Part shown: in pieces, positions 36,701 through 47,600 of the stretch
Position numbering within the stretch: position 1 is the stretch's first letter
Layout: each line of letters opens with the position of its first letter
Source of the DNA: Callaeas wilsoni
Lineage: Eukaryota; Chordata; Aves; Passeriformes; Callaeidae
Length of the DNA stretch: 64,000 nucleotides
Direction of reading: 5' to 3'
NCBI GenBank assembly: GCA_013398955.1
Contig: VWPU01001326.1
Location: 62,001-126,000, forward strand
Notes under the pieces: generated by a model
The model's input: only the letters and a program-made list of their open reading frames with translations
The model's database searches: none
What the model was told of the DNA's origin: nothing
Position numbers and translations under genes: made by a program

Positions 36701-39700
36701 AAATCCTTTGAAAAGACTTGGTGAAGAAAGGCACCTTTAATAGCACGAGGCCTCTTATAGGCCTCTATCACCTGCAGAAACTTCAGCATAGTTCTTCTAA
36801 TAATACTGGAAAAGCAGAATAGATTTCTTTAGTTCTTTCTTTTATTTAAAAAGGAAATATGGATCTCCTTTTTCATCCAGGTCTTTCCAGAGTGAGCACT
36901 GGCAGAAATGCTCTTTGTGTGTCCATCTGTCTGCTGCCATCTGATTTCAGCCTTGCACAGCCTGAGCTTGGGCAAAGCATCTCGTACAAATGCACCAGAG
37001 GAGAATGTTCTTCTTGTTCTGGTGCCCAAGTCAGGAGCAGCAGCTGAGCCAAAGAGCAAAAAACCAAGTGCTGTCGAGGAATGAAAGGAAAGTGGAAGGC
37101 AAATAAGGACACATGTTGTTTGTGTTGCTGCTGTTGAGGTTTCAGCATAGTTTATAATGTTGCTAGGTACAAAATGTTTAGGAGAAAGTGGGATTTTTTT
37201 AAGTTTCCAAGATAACAATATCCTCCAAAACTGATGTATCACAAGCTTCGCATTTACAAGAAAGAATGCTATATCCAGGGGAACAGCACAGGGTGGCAAA
37301 CACCCTGGAGTATTTATCAGTACTTGAGTGGGAAACTGTAGAAGGGGTCCTGACACTTGGTGCTTATAGACACACTGATGACAGAAAAATCACTGAAGAA
37401 TTTTATGAGCACATACTTGTTTTAATGTGTGAGGATGAAATTAGTAGCTTACTCCCAAGCATAAAAAATAATGCTGCAGATAGGAGAGACTAAAGTAAGT
37501 TGCTGTAGTGAAGCAGATCTAATACAAGGCCAAAATATATTTGAACTTTTCCTTTTTCTTTCTTTTTCTTTTTTTTTTAAGAGTAAACAAACCACAGGTT
37601 AAAGAGCATGCTTCTCCAGCCAGTGAGAAAGAAGTGAGGGAGTTTGTCAGTGTGAGGGAAGCTCTTTGTGAGCAGTAGGCAGAACTTTAGTGTGGTTTGG
37701 GCCAGGGTCTGTCAGAAATTCCCAGGAACCTGAAATTTGGTATTTACCAGAAGTAAAAATAACAAGAAAATGGAAGGAGGAAAGAATCTATCACAATGAA
37801 CCTCTGAGGAAAAAAAAAAGAAAGTAAGTTCTGTGTGCCTGGAAGTGGTATTTTATTGACTGTGCTAAAAATAGCTCTAGTTCTCCAATGTTGGCTTGCA
37901 CTGGAGGTGGTATGAAGTATTTTAGTTGGAGAAGTTGTGTGAAAGTTCAAAATATGGCCTTTTACAATTCTGGAAGGCTCCCTCTGAATCCCTGTGGAGC
38001 AGGAGTCCAGCAAAGCCTTCTCGCCCCAGGGAGGAGGCATCCCACAGCTGCTGTGTAGCAGCAAGGGTTTTGTTGTTGTAAAGGTCTAAAGGCATTTTTC
38101 ATAAGATCAAAATGCTTTTCTGCCAATGTTTCATGACCTGTTTTACACAGAACACTTTAGATGCTTGAAATTAGACTTGATATCAAACCAAGCCCTCCAT
38201 CCTTTAGTGACTCTGCTGTGTGACCTGGCTCCAGCTCAGGGCGGGCTGCAGCAGGTCTGAGTGGTTGTGAGGCCAGGCTGCTGAGCACCTCTGCACAGAG
38301 GCTGCATTCCAGAGGAAGGGAGGACACAGCTCTCTTGTGCAGCACTTCCAGGATCTGCAGAATGAAGGATAACAATCATCCAGAAGGTGTCAGCTGAGTA
38401 TTGTTCTTTTGTATCTAAAAGCGTATCTAAAAATCCTGTGAAAGGGCAACTGGTGCATCACAACAGCTGACTTCTAATTTTTCAGAAGCCTCTGCAGACA
38501 CTTCATAAGAAGTGTAAAGGCAGAGATACAGTGGCGCAGAGTTTGTTTCAACCATTACATTATTTTTACCCTTTCCAGGTCAGGACAAGAGCAGATACAT
38601 TAAAAAGCTTTACTAACCTCAGGGCTGTTATCTCCAGAGAAGTATCTGAATAGTGGGGATATTAGCTATGTATAATGGAACTTGAGAGCAAATGAGCGTA
38701 AAATATAATGTATTGATTGTAATGGGAGAGTTCTGTTATAGATTTCACACTGCTGATGGGTAATGAGCCTTTTATTTTCTTTCTTTCTTCCTTTTTTACA
38801 GAGGCTTAGTTCAGTGTCTTACAAGTCTCGAGAGGAAGATCCATCTCTTACAGAAGATGAGGTAGGTTTCTTGCATGAAATTCAGTAACTAACTAGAGAC
38901 CAATTTTTAGGCAGAAATTAGCATAAGCTCTGCGTGATTAAGCAGAATCTAAGAAAGGTGAAACTTGTGTGAAGGTAAAATGAAAGCCCAGGATTCTCTG
39001 TACAGAGTTTCTATTGCCACATTCCTAAAATCAGAACTATTCTAACATATGGCTGTATCAGGCCCATAGGTTAAAAATGGTTTTAGAAAATAATAGGCCA
39101 CAATTAATTGATTGTTAGGGTAATTTCTTGATTTGGATGACAGGACCTTCTCAAGAAGACAAACCAGCAGCCTTTTGAAACATATGCTCCACCTTCCACG
39201 CAAAGTGTTTGGGGCTCTGGGAAGTAAACTGAAGCACAATAAAAGCACTGGAACATAAACTGTTCTTTAAAATGTTTGTTGGTCAGATAAATGGAGGAGA
39301 GTTAAACAAAGAGAAAAGTTAAACATAAATAAGGCTGTTTGTGATCATCTCCAGTACACCCATGCCATTGATAAATATGTTCTCTGGACATAAAAGTAAA
39401 CACAAACTTGGCAATGAGCTAAGTGAGCTAATGCCTTCTGCTGGGAGAAGCACTCCCAGACATTAATGAATAAACTGATCTTGAACTGGGTTAATGTATA
39501 CTAATACCAAGAAGAGTTGAAGTATAGATGAGCAGAAAAGCCATTTTTTGTTTGGTTAGCTGAAATCAGTAAAAACTAAGAAGTATTGCCATCTCCAAGT
39601 CGATGTCCTTCTAAAAAAAACAAATAAACAAAAAACAACCAGCCCCAAAAACCCCAAACCACACCAAACAAAAACCAAAAAACTCCCAACGAACCAACCA

Positions 39701-41234
39701 ACCCCCCCCCCCCACCAAAAAAAAAAATCCCGGAATTATCAGAAGTGGTCTGGTTCATCGGCATCAGTCTGTGTTGCCTAATGGTAATGGACATTTTCAT
39801 GCCAATCTGCTCTTTTAACTGGATTGCTACAAACCCAGAGTGGCCTTGCATGCTTGGGAAAGACTTTAAATGTAATAGAAGAGCTATGTTGCATTGTGAT
39901 ATTGGGTACCAGAGAAGCAGTGCAGGGGATTTCAGCCATCTGTCCTGTGCAAGGGCTAGTATCCATTTGGCCTGGGAGAGGGAATTAAGACTGATTCCTG
40001 TGCTTGGCAGCAGCCCAGGTAATCCCTGAGCAGAAGGCAATGTGTGGATGTGGGCTTCTCCTCACCTGTTCATGAAGGGCCACTTTCGTGCACTTGTCCA
40101 AGTGTACCACCTCACCAGAGGGGACTTTGAGAGTTAGGAATGAAACGCTGGCTCCCTTTCTGCTGTTTACAGCCGAGAGGTTTCAGTCTCCAGTCTAAAG
40201 TTCAGATAACCAAGGCCTGAGAAGCAGCTCTTTTTGTAGGCAGAGTGTAGTCAACAGAGCAGACCTTGCTTATCAGTATTGGCACTATTATCTGGCGTGA
40301 GTAATTTATCTACAGATTTTTAATGCTGTCTTCACAAGTGTTGGTGCCTATTTAGTCCTGCCTATAAAAACAACAATTAACTATTCTTCTATTGCAGTGT
40401 CTCTAAAAGCAGAAAAGTAGCCACTACCATTAAAAATAGTAACAATAATAATTTTAAAAGCTCTAAGGATCAGACTGCATCCTTCTCCTACATTACAGCA
40501 GTTCAACCCGATCCTCCCTTTGAATGCCTCTCTTCCTGTTGAGTCCAAATTGATTCCAGGACCATAACAAAACTTGCAAGAGCTCCTGGTCGCAAAGCCA
40601 TTCCCTTTCGCCCAGTTCTATTTTTCTCACCAGGGAGTTATATTCAAGGAAGGTTTACATTTATAAATCGATTTATAATAGCATGCCAGAAAAGGAAGGA
40701 TTTGTAAGAAATAATTTTTATATTTTTTTCAAGGAAAAAAACATATCCTTTTAGAAAGGATATCTTTTTATCAGAAGATCTTGTCTTTTCTTAAATAACC
40801 AACATTCTTGTAGTACAAGGGTACAGACTGGTGCACAAGCTTTATGTCACGCTTCATACTCAGCAAGTGTCTCCTTTTCCTAGATCTCAGCCATGTACTC
40901 ATCGGTGAGTAAGCCGGGACAGGCCATCAAGGCACTGGATTCTCCTTACACCTGTATTCAAGAAATTGCATCTCAGAGGTCCCCATCTATTTGCAGTGGC
41001 CTCTATGCAAGTGTGAAGGACTTTGAAAACACCCTAAATTCTACCACTGTGCCTCAGTCAGCGGACAGACCAAATGGGGAGCTGGAGCCGGACTATGAAG
41101 CTATCCAGTCAGTGAGCCAAGAAGAAGACAGGACCTTGTCCGTGCCTAACACAAACCACATTGCTCTTTCAGGAGAGAATGACTATGAGAGCATAGGGGA
41201 CTTGCAGCACCACAGGGAATTCACCAGACTTTAA
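27637..41234 (+). CDS. PAG1: PAG1/Cbp: phosphoprotein associated with glycosphingolipid-enriched microdomains (6 coding exons)
   Basis: Joined segments 27637-27761, 30428-30479, 31004-31100, 33747-34336, 38802-38861 and 40884-41234 encode 424 residues without interruption. Human PAG1 is about 432. PAG1 is a raft-resident adaptor: phosphorylated by Src-family kinases, it recruits Csk, which then inhibits them. Seen here: a short extracellular N-terminus (1-16), one membrane helix (about 17-36), a CSSC palmitoylation motif (37-40), SH3 ligands RELPSIP (130-136) and PPVPMK (257-262), and tyrosines at 105, 162, 180, 226, 295, 313, 330, 349, 379 and 409. Y313 in MYSSV is the Csk SH2 site, and the C-terminal TRL is a PDZ ligand for EBP50/NHERF1. 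Every junction is GT-AG and frame-consistent. The shortfall from human lies mainly between Y313 and Y330. I recognised it from the human sequence as remembered; assignment is near certain. Confidence 0.97.
28932..28977 (+). mobile_element. CR1 LINE, short 3' tail fragment
   Basis: ATCATCTTTAAGGCC followed by TTCCAACCCAAATGATTCTATAATTCTGTG is the forward-orientation terminus of avian CR1. Only about 46 bases remain, so it is an extremely 5'-truncated insertion. Confidence 0.75.
29852..30130 (-). mobile_element. CR1 LINE, 5'-truncated 3' tail
   Basis: Begins with CATAGACTCATAGAATGGCC and GGTTGGAAGGGAC, continues with CTGGCCTTGAACACTGGC, a CCCAGTGTCTCACCACCC block and an AAGCCATTCCCCC block, and ends near a TCTCTACAT motif. 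This is the same family and orientation as the copy at 23934-24268, with independent divergence. Confidence 0.88.
30428..30479 (+). CDS. PAG1: PAG1 coding exon 2: juxtamembrane segment
   Basis: Fifty-two bases: the last base of codon 42 and codons 43-59, ending GDHENLMNV, a stretch very close to human PAG1. The acceptor is CATTAAG and the donor GTAAGT. The lysine-rich start lies just inside the membrane. Confidence 0.93.
30480..31003 (+). other. PAG1: PAG1 intron (524 bp)
   Basis: Short phase-0 intron between the GTAAGT donor and the TTGTGTTGCAG acceptor. It includes an 11-base T run near 30825. The minus-strand frame at 30488-30856 has no recognisable product. Confidence 0.9.
31004..31100 (+). 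CDS. PAG1: PAG1 coding exon 3
   Basis: Codons 60-91 plus one base, from PSDKE to NGALSNGE. The donor region holds two overlapping GTGAG motifs. Use of the second (exon end 31100) matches the human protein, which keeps two residues between NG and the LSED motif. Use of the first would end the exon at 31094 and drop two codons in frame. Confidence 0.93.
31101..33746 (+). other. PAG1: PAG1 intron (2.6 kb)
   Basis: Phase-1 intron, GTGAGT to CTTTAG. Moderately GC-balanced in its left half, with no repeat family I can name. Frames at 31986-32312 and 33127-33452 carry no domains. Confidence 0.88.
33747..34336 (+). CDS. PAG1: PAG1 coding exon 4: main cytoplasmic signalling region
   Basis: The largest coding exon, 590 bases, completes codon 92 and runs to codon 288. 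It carries Y105 (PYEEV), the class I SH3 ligand RELPSIP, the conserved block [20 protein letters not shown] around Y162, Y180 (LYETV), Y226 (EYASV) and the class II SH3 ligand PPVPMK before LLDENEN. In human PAG1 the first proline motif binds the SH3 domains of Src-family kinases. The exon ends at GTAAAT after 34336. Reading on into the intron meets a stop 14 codons later. Confidence 0.97.
34337..38801 (+). other. PAG1: PAG1 intron (4.5 kb)
   Basis: Phase-0 intron, donor GTAAAT, acceptor with a long pyrimidine tract ending in TTTTTTACAG. The 175-codon minus-strand frame at 36829-37356 and the overlapping frames at 36376-36789 show no recognisable domain. No confident transposable element was seen. 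Confidence 0.88.
38802..38861 (+). CDS. PAG1: PAG1 coding exon 5
   Basis: Sixty bases, exactly 20 codons (289-308), [20 protein letters not shown], containing Y295. Phase 0 on both sides, so skipping would keep the frame while removing the acidic segment just before the Csk-binding tyrosine. Confidence 0.95.
38862..40883 (+). other. PAG1: PAG1 intron (2.0 kb)
   Basis: Phase-0 intron, GTAGGT to TTTTCCTAG. It contains an A/C-rich low-complexity tract with a 12-base C run (39611-39727). The minus-strand frame at 39576-40040 translates this tract and is not a gene. Confidence 0.9.
39611..39727. repeat. A/C-rich low-complexity tract with C12
   Basis: About 115 bases made almost only of A and C, with a run of 12 C at 39702-39713 and 11 A just after. 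The opposite strand is G/T-rich, so it could adopt unusual structures and is prone to length variation and sequencing error. Confidence 0.8.
40884..41234 (+). CDS. PAG1: PAG1 last coding exon: Csk-binding site and PDZ ligand
   Basis: Codons 309-424 and TAA at 41232-41234. It opens ISAMYSSV, where Y313 corresponds to human Y317, the docking site for the Csk SH2 domain. Further tyrosines are Y330 (YTCI), Y349 (LYASV), Y379 (DYEAI) and Y409 (DYESI). It ends FTRL, whose last three residues form the PDZ ligand. The segment between Y313 and Y330 is shorter than in human PAG1. Confidence 0.97.
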   Translation: MSAMYSSVSKPGQAIKALDSPYTCIQEIASQRSPSICSGLYASVKDFENTLNSTTVPQSADRPNGELEPDYEAIQSVSQEEDRTLSVPNTNHIALSGENDYESIGDLQHHREFTRL

Positions 41235-42915
41235 CTACTCCGGCAGCAGATTTCCCCGCTGTTATTTTCAAAGGACAAGTGAAACATGGAGAGGGAAGTG
41301 CTTTTCCTTTTGAGGAACAAAGCTAAGTATAGAACACGAGTTGTGAAGAAGCAATGTACGTTTCAGCCAGGATGTGATACCTGCTGGTTTTTCTGGGTGG
41401 TGCATCAAGGCTCATGGGAAAGGGTACGTCAGGTCAGAAAGATGACCAGGACAACCTAAAGGTTTCTTTATTGTTATTAGTTCCAAGGCAAACGTAATTT
41501 GGGAAGGAGTGCCATGCTTGTCGTCCTGATAGGATTACGTACCAAAAAGACTGCCTTTACACAAAACTAGTTTCTCATTTTAAGAGATTATTTTATGTAA
41601 TTTTCTTCAAAGGGTTTTTCAAGCATAATTTTTCATTCAAGTTTTGGCATCCGCAATGTTGAGCAAACCACGGATAATTGTACCTCAACTCAGACTTACT
41701 TTGCAGGGCTGGGGAAGATGCACTCACTTCTGTGTCTTTTGGGGAGCTCTGTCCACATTCACTGCAACTAAAGTGCAAACAACAGTAGTTCACAAGGGAC
41801 CGACTCCAAATGTACTTGAATTAATTCTGCTGGCTTTTTCTTTTTTCTTTTCTTTTTTTTTTAATGTCAAGGGCTGTAGAATGTGATTTGCAGTATTTGA
41901 GATGTGTACTGGTATTTGTAGGGGTTTTGTTTGATTATTTGTGAAATATCCCTTTAAAATGGCAATGGTCACCCTTAGCATTCTTGCACTGTTTCCCTCA
42001 AACGGACATAAACACCTACACATACACACCCCAGACCATTGTCATGTTGCAAAAAGTTGTGCAAATGAATGCATTGGCATAATGTGTAGTCTAACGGTAG
42101 TGGTGTTGAGTAATTATTTTGCAGATTTTGCCCTTTTCAAAGACTTAAATATTTTAATATGTTTGTCTAGTTTCTTATATAGGAAGAATTATGTAATGTG
42201 TTGAGTGGATAATATTTTTATTTTTTACAATATATTTTTCATCTTCAAAGTTTTTGTAGATTAACTTACTGGGGTTTGTAACAGGAGGAATCCCATTCTT
42301 TATCTGGGCTTTATTTGATTTTGTTTTTTAAATTTTTTTCCTATTTCAAAAGTAGATAAATGAAAATTGCTTTGGGGTTGTTTTGTTGGTTTTTTCTGTC
42401 TCCCTGAGCAAGGATATGGAACATGCCTTGGTGTTTTTAAGCTAAAATCATGGAGTCTATGTAAAGGAACACTGCCAAAGGGCAAAAAAGAGGCAGAAGA
42501 GACAGTGGCATTTAGTCAGGCATAGCCACTGGTCCTCCTCGTTCTTCTGCTAAAAGGAGCAGGAGGGCAACCAAGACCTTCTTGGGCCCCTGACAAGCAG
42601 TTTGAAAGCCACTGGCTTTTCAAAAATGCCAAGTTATTCTGTTAATGTGAAAAACAAAGCAGTGCTTGGATGAAATTAGCAGGTACTGGATTGGTACTTT
42701 TTTCCTTCAAGAATAGTACAATAAATAGTACAATGGTACAAGAATAGTCCAGCAGTAGAGAACTGGCATTGTGTGACATGCATGTGCACATATCCTCATG
42801 TATATAGGCATACACTTGTAATTTGGACACAAGTATAAGTCATAGTCCAAGCTTGGCAACATTCACATACGTAATATCTGGCATGTGCTTGAAGAGCAGT
42901 TTATTTTTAATTCAA

Positions 42916-42921
42916 AATAAA
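42916..42921 (+). terminator. PAG1: possible proximal poly(A) signal
   Basis: AATAAA about 1.7 kb after the PAG1 stop, followed by a moderately GT-rich stretch. An additional AATAAA lies at 42720. These could give a short 3' UTR isoform. Confidence 0.3.
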
Positions 42922-44669
42922 CAGTACATAAACTGAGGTTGGCTTATTCTGTAGTAAACAAAACAGGTTTACTTTCTGCTCAGTTAGTACTGGGTTTTGA
43001 AGGCTGAGCCCTTCTCAGATTCTTGGTCAGTGTTCAACATGACTTGGTACTATAAAGAGCAAACATAGATCTGGTTACACACATTTATTAGAAATAGCTT
43101 CATAACTGAAAGTGTGCTGATTTACAGGCTTTGCCTGTAAGTAGTACAGCTCTGAGGAGCAGTGCAATTGTGCAGTCAGCCTCTGCCCACAGGGTGGTTC
43201 AAACTTCCTGGATCCTGACCTTGTGTGACAGCACAGCACACTTGATCTATGACTCTCTTCCTTGTGGGAGAAGCAGTTCAGACCACTCTACATCCATCTT
43301 GTTCTTGACCATGCTGCCATGTTTCGACAGCTGCAGCAAACCCTATGCTTCCACTTCAGTGCTTTTTAAGGATGACTTTGGTTTTGCTTTCTGGAGTTTT
43401 CCCCTTTATAAAAGTTTTTGTTTCTGTTTCCTTGATTGTGAATTCATGACGTTCACCTTTGAATGTTCTCTCCTTCTACTTCACACTGTTTAAGGCCAAA
43501 GATAAGATGCACCATGTTTCAGAAGATCTGTTGTGCTAAGTCTGGAGAATTTCTTTAGTCTTTAACTATGTGTTTGCTGTCTGTTCCTTGCTCAGGGGTT
43601 CCAGTGTATATATATAGTCCTCTGTCTGACTCCTGCAGCTTAGTGGCAGGCATACATCAACTCCTGAAATTCCCAAATACATTTCAAGATGTAGTTATCC
43701 CTTTACATGGACGAGTGCTTTTGGAGAAACTGTAGGAACATGAGGTTTGCCAGGTTCACTCAATTCAACTTCAAGACCAATTCAAAGATATCTTGAGATA
43801 ATGTCAGCTGATAGCAAAGAATAGCACTGAATTCTTGATTGTAAAATTTTAAGGTGCAAAAGAAGAAAAGCAAACATCACTCTAGAAGTGCCCCCATTGA
43901 GACTAGCAGGTCAAAGGATGGTGGAGGACTGCCCACGCATTCTGTTGTCTTTCACAGACAGATCAGAAATGTTGGTTTGTAGGAAGGGACACAAGTCCTT
44001 CCATCCTTTCCTTCCTCTGTTTTGACAACTGCTCCTTGACACCCCCCCCAGACTTCCCTTTTTCACAGTGAAAGAATAATTTTCCTCCCCCTCTCTTCTT
44101 TCTTTGGTTTCTGTTTTTAACCTGTCTCATACAGCCTTGCACTGGGAGCTGGTACCATGTCTGCACTCCTGTGGCAATGGCACATTCCTTCCTGTTTAAA
44201 TTACTTTCAGGCTGGTCACAACCTTTTAATGGTCCACCAGACCTCAGTCTCATGGAGAAGCAGTTCACATTTTGGATTGCTGCTTTTGGGATGTGTACTT
44301 GCCCTCAGCCTTGAGACCTACACACACTGGACTTAAGAGCTGCAAAAAAGAATTACCCTCCTGAACAAGGATGTACGGGGGTGTCCATAAGTCCCCTGCA
44401 ATCTCCATTATGTAGTCTAATGCTAAAGAAAAATGTTTTAGAAATCCGTCCGAGGTCATTAAGTGAATATTTACATTTCTCGACAAAGAATCAAACTTCT
44501 GGTTCAGTTCCCTCTTCCCTGAAGTAAGATCTGTTCCTTTATGGCCGTTATCAATGCTTCCTTTTCATTAACCCCCAAAGAGATTAATCTGACTGTAAAG
44601 AAAAAAAAGGGAGTCTCTTCTACTTGTCTCTTTACTGCTCTTTTTACTCTTTCACCCTAAATATCCCTA

Positions 44670-44675
44670 AATAAA
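44670..44675 (+). terminator. PAG1: possible intermediate poly(A) signal
   Basis: AATAAA about 3.4 kb into the 3' UTR, followed 30-50 bases later by a GT-rich stretch containing TGGTGATGTTTTCTGGGG. A plausible alternative cleavage site. Confidence 0.3.
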
Positions 44676-47600
44676 ATGTCAACATCCACAATGAAGTATT
44701 TGTTACCTGGTGATGTTTTCTGGGGAAGCTTCACAGTGTATTTCTTTGCCTCCTTTTTTTGGCACAACTGTACTATAAGATCTCCCATCAAATTGCCACA
44801 GTAAGGCCAAGAGAATGTAATGTGTATATAACTGCACTAGTGAAAAGGTCTTTCTCATTGCCCTCTAGGAAGTAGTAGTGAATAGGAAATGCAGTTCAGA
44901 CATCTCTTCCATGAATCTGTGTCTCCCATGAGAATTGTTCTTACCACATACCTAAACCAGTGCTAATTCAATATGTAAACCAGTCATCCTTTTATACCAT
45001 GAGTGTAGAATCATTTTCTCAGTCACGGAGAGAAATAAATTCTTTGCAGATACCTGTAGCACAAGCATGTACCTAATTACCACAGTTAGATCAGTTATAG
45101 TGCCTTTTCTACAACGTAGCTAGTACTTCCATACTGTATGTGTGTAACTCAAAAGTACAAAGGGACAACCCCAACATTTACTTGTCCCAAGTTGGAAACA
45201 TCTTTATAGAGATACATTTAATGTACTGGACCTCAGTTAGCCCTACAATAGCAATAGTCACTCACAAACATCCACTAAAAAGCCCAGTAATGTAGCTACA
45301 ATGACTAAGCTTTGCAATAAGAATTATCAGTCTTCTTTTGAAGAACCTAGGTTTTACAATAGTGAGCATTCAGGGAGGTGGGTGTTCATGTCAACTGTGA
45401 ACAATTAGTTGCTTCAGTCTATCCATTAATATAAATTGCAGGCTTGCTTACATGTAGCAGGATCCATGGAGTGAGGGATGAGTAGGTGTGGGTATTCATA
45501 TTCATGAGTAACCCAGAGTTGGGCCATCCCCATAGTTTCAACTAGCTGATGACCAGCTGCCTTGCTCTCCAAGCCCTCATCGATCGTGCCTTCAAGGAAT
45601 CCATCCTGCAGGGATGCTTCTGGGCTGCATGCTTCTCCACGGCTCCCTGAACAGCTCCTGTCCTCTGTTTTGAACACAATTCCGTATACGCGGTGCTCTC
45701 TGTTCAACCTTTCAATGGTGCTTTTATAAGATGCTGGATAAATGGTTTGCATGTGCTTTCGAAAGCTGACGTGTAAAGCTGTGACACAGAGAGCTCTCTC
45801 TGGCATTGTCTGCTTCCCAGAACTTAGCGTTAACTGTGCTACTCTTGACTACGAAAGCTGGCAGTGCTGCCCTGTCTCTTGCTCATCTCACCGCAGCCAG
45901 AGTGGAGTCACCACATGTGACAGGCCTGCCTAGGCTGGGACATGGGTGTTTAAAAGCAGCCATTCAGGCCAGGCGACATGGCTTGGAAGCAGCTAGAGAC
46001 ATGACTCTCATCTGTGCACTGTGGGACTGGAAACATCATAGCCCAGCTCGAGGACTTTTCTTCTGTCTCCTATTGTGCATATACATTTGTTTGCCGCATG
46101 ACTGTAAGAAATCTGTTTCTGCAACAAACATTTTCATTTGGACAACACTCCAGTGAGGGACTTTTGCTCTTAGGTAAATAACCAGTTATTTCAGATGAGT
46201 TTTATTTATTGAGGTAGGAGTGTGACTGAATAAGGCTTTTACGTGCCTCACAAGTAATTTGGTGTGGTAGTCTGCTGCAAAACAGAAGAATGCGGAAAGA
46301 TGCTTAGCCTGACAGATGCTCCTGTGGTGGTGTGCTGAAGACTTTCAAGGGCAGGTCTCTTTCTGGGAGCAGGGAACATAATTACTGTTAATATGATTTC
46401 ATACCCTTGTGCTGAAGTTGATTTGTAGCATCTCTTCTGGGATGCTGGTGGCTGAAGACATTGCTGGAGCAGATCTCAGCTTCAGAAAAGAAAATACATA
46501 TATAATATATATCCCTTGCTATCAAGCAACATGTGTTCAGGATTATGCTAAAGATAAATGCTGCAAATGGAACATCACGGAGCTAAAAATACAGGGTTCC
46601 CTTTCTTCAAGGAGAAGAGAACCCCCTTGGTTGGGTCAGCATAAAATATCCCAGGCTTACAAAAAATACTAAACAAATTAATTGCCTATGTGGTGATTTT
46701 CCAGGAGTTCATTAGGATATCATATAGAGTAGACACTGCTCTTTTCTCCTGATCAGCAGAAAGATGACAATTTATTTGATTAATTGATAAAACTTAATTT
46801 ACATATAATTTAAAGGTCAGCAAGAGCGTCTACACACTGTAGGTATGTTTGAGCTCCGGCACCCCAATTTCCATAGCAAATGCCCAGGTTACCTTTGCAT
46901 TACATACCCACTGGTCTGTGCCCAGACTATGAGTAATACAAATCTTACAGTTCTGTTTTTACAAGCTGTGAGGTTTTGTTTCTGGAGGTCTTCAGTTTTA
47001 ACCTGGCCAGAAGGACAGTCACTACAAACATGATAGCAAAGTGCCTAAAAATACAGATGTTTCTGTAAAGGTAAAGATGCTCACTTTATTGCACAGCCAC
47101 TTGACTACTGTATGTGGTGCTCTCTTGCCATACACATTCCTAAATACTGGCTTTCATTTGTGATGTTCATTTATTGTTATAAAAGCACAGTCTGACAAGG
47201 GTTTTGTCTCTGCAAATTCATTGGCTAATTTTAACTAGCATGTGTTTGTACTGAAAATACAAAATGAAATTTTGTTTCATTTAGAAAGCAGCTATGTTAT
47301 TTCTTACAGTTTATGATAACGCAACAATCGGCTTAGATTATTTATAAAGTATGTAAGTATCACTTGACTTCAAAATGCTTCCTTTGAGATTTCAGAATGC
47401 CTCCTGTTTGCTACAACAGAATATAACCAACTCTTGTCCTTTTAATCTTGTTATATTCGGAGGGGCGCTTAAACCTTACAAATCTTATTACTGAAAAAAA
47501 GAAAAAAGACAGTGCTGATGTTTTCAATTCCTAATGTCTTCAAAGAGAACAATTTTAACTCATATTTTAACTTTCACCATAGGTTAGATTTGGACTACCC

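Noticed and set aside
36829..37356. 175-codon minus-strand reading frame inside a PAG1 intron
   Set aside because: Longest minus-strand frame, but no domain, no homologue recognised, and length within chance for 64 kb. It overlaps no splice-bounded structure.
39576..40040. 154-codon minus-strand frame with a G/F/W-rich stretch
   Set aside because: The C-terminal part is a translation of the A/C low-complexity tract.
45426..45806. 126-codon minus-strand frame antisense to the PAG1 3' UTR
   Set aside because: No recognised family and no supporting signals; chance-level length.
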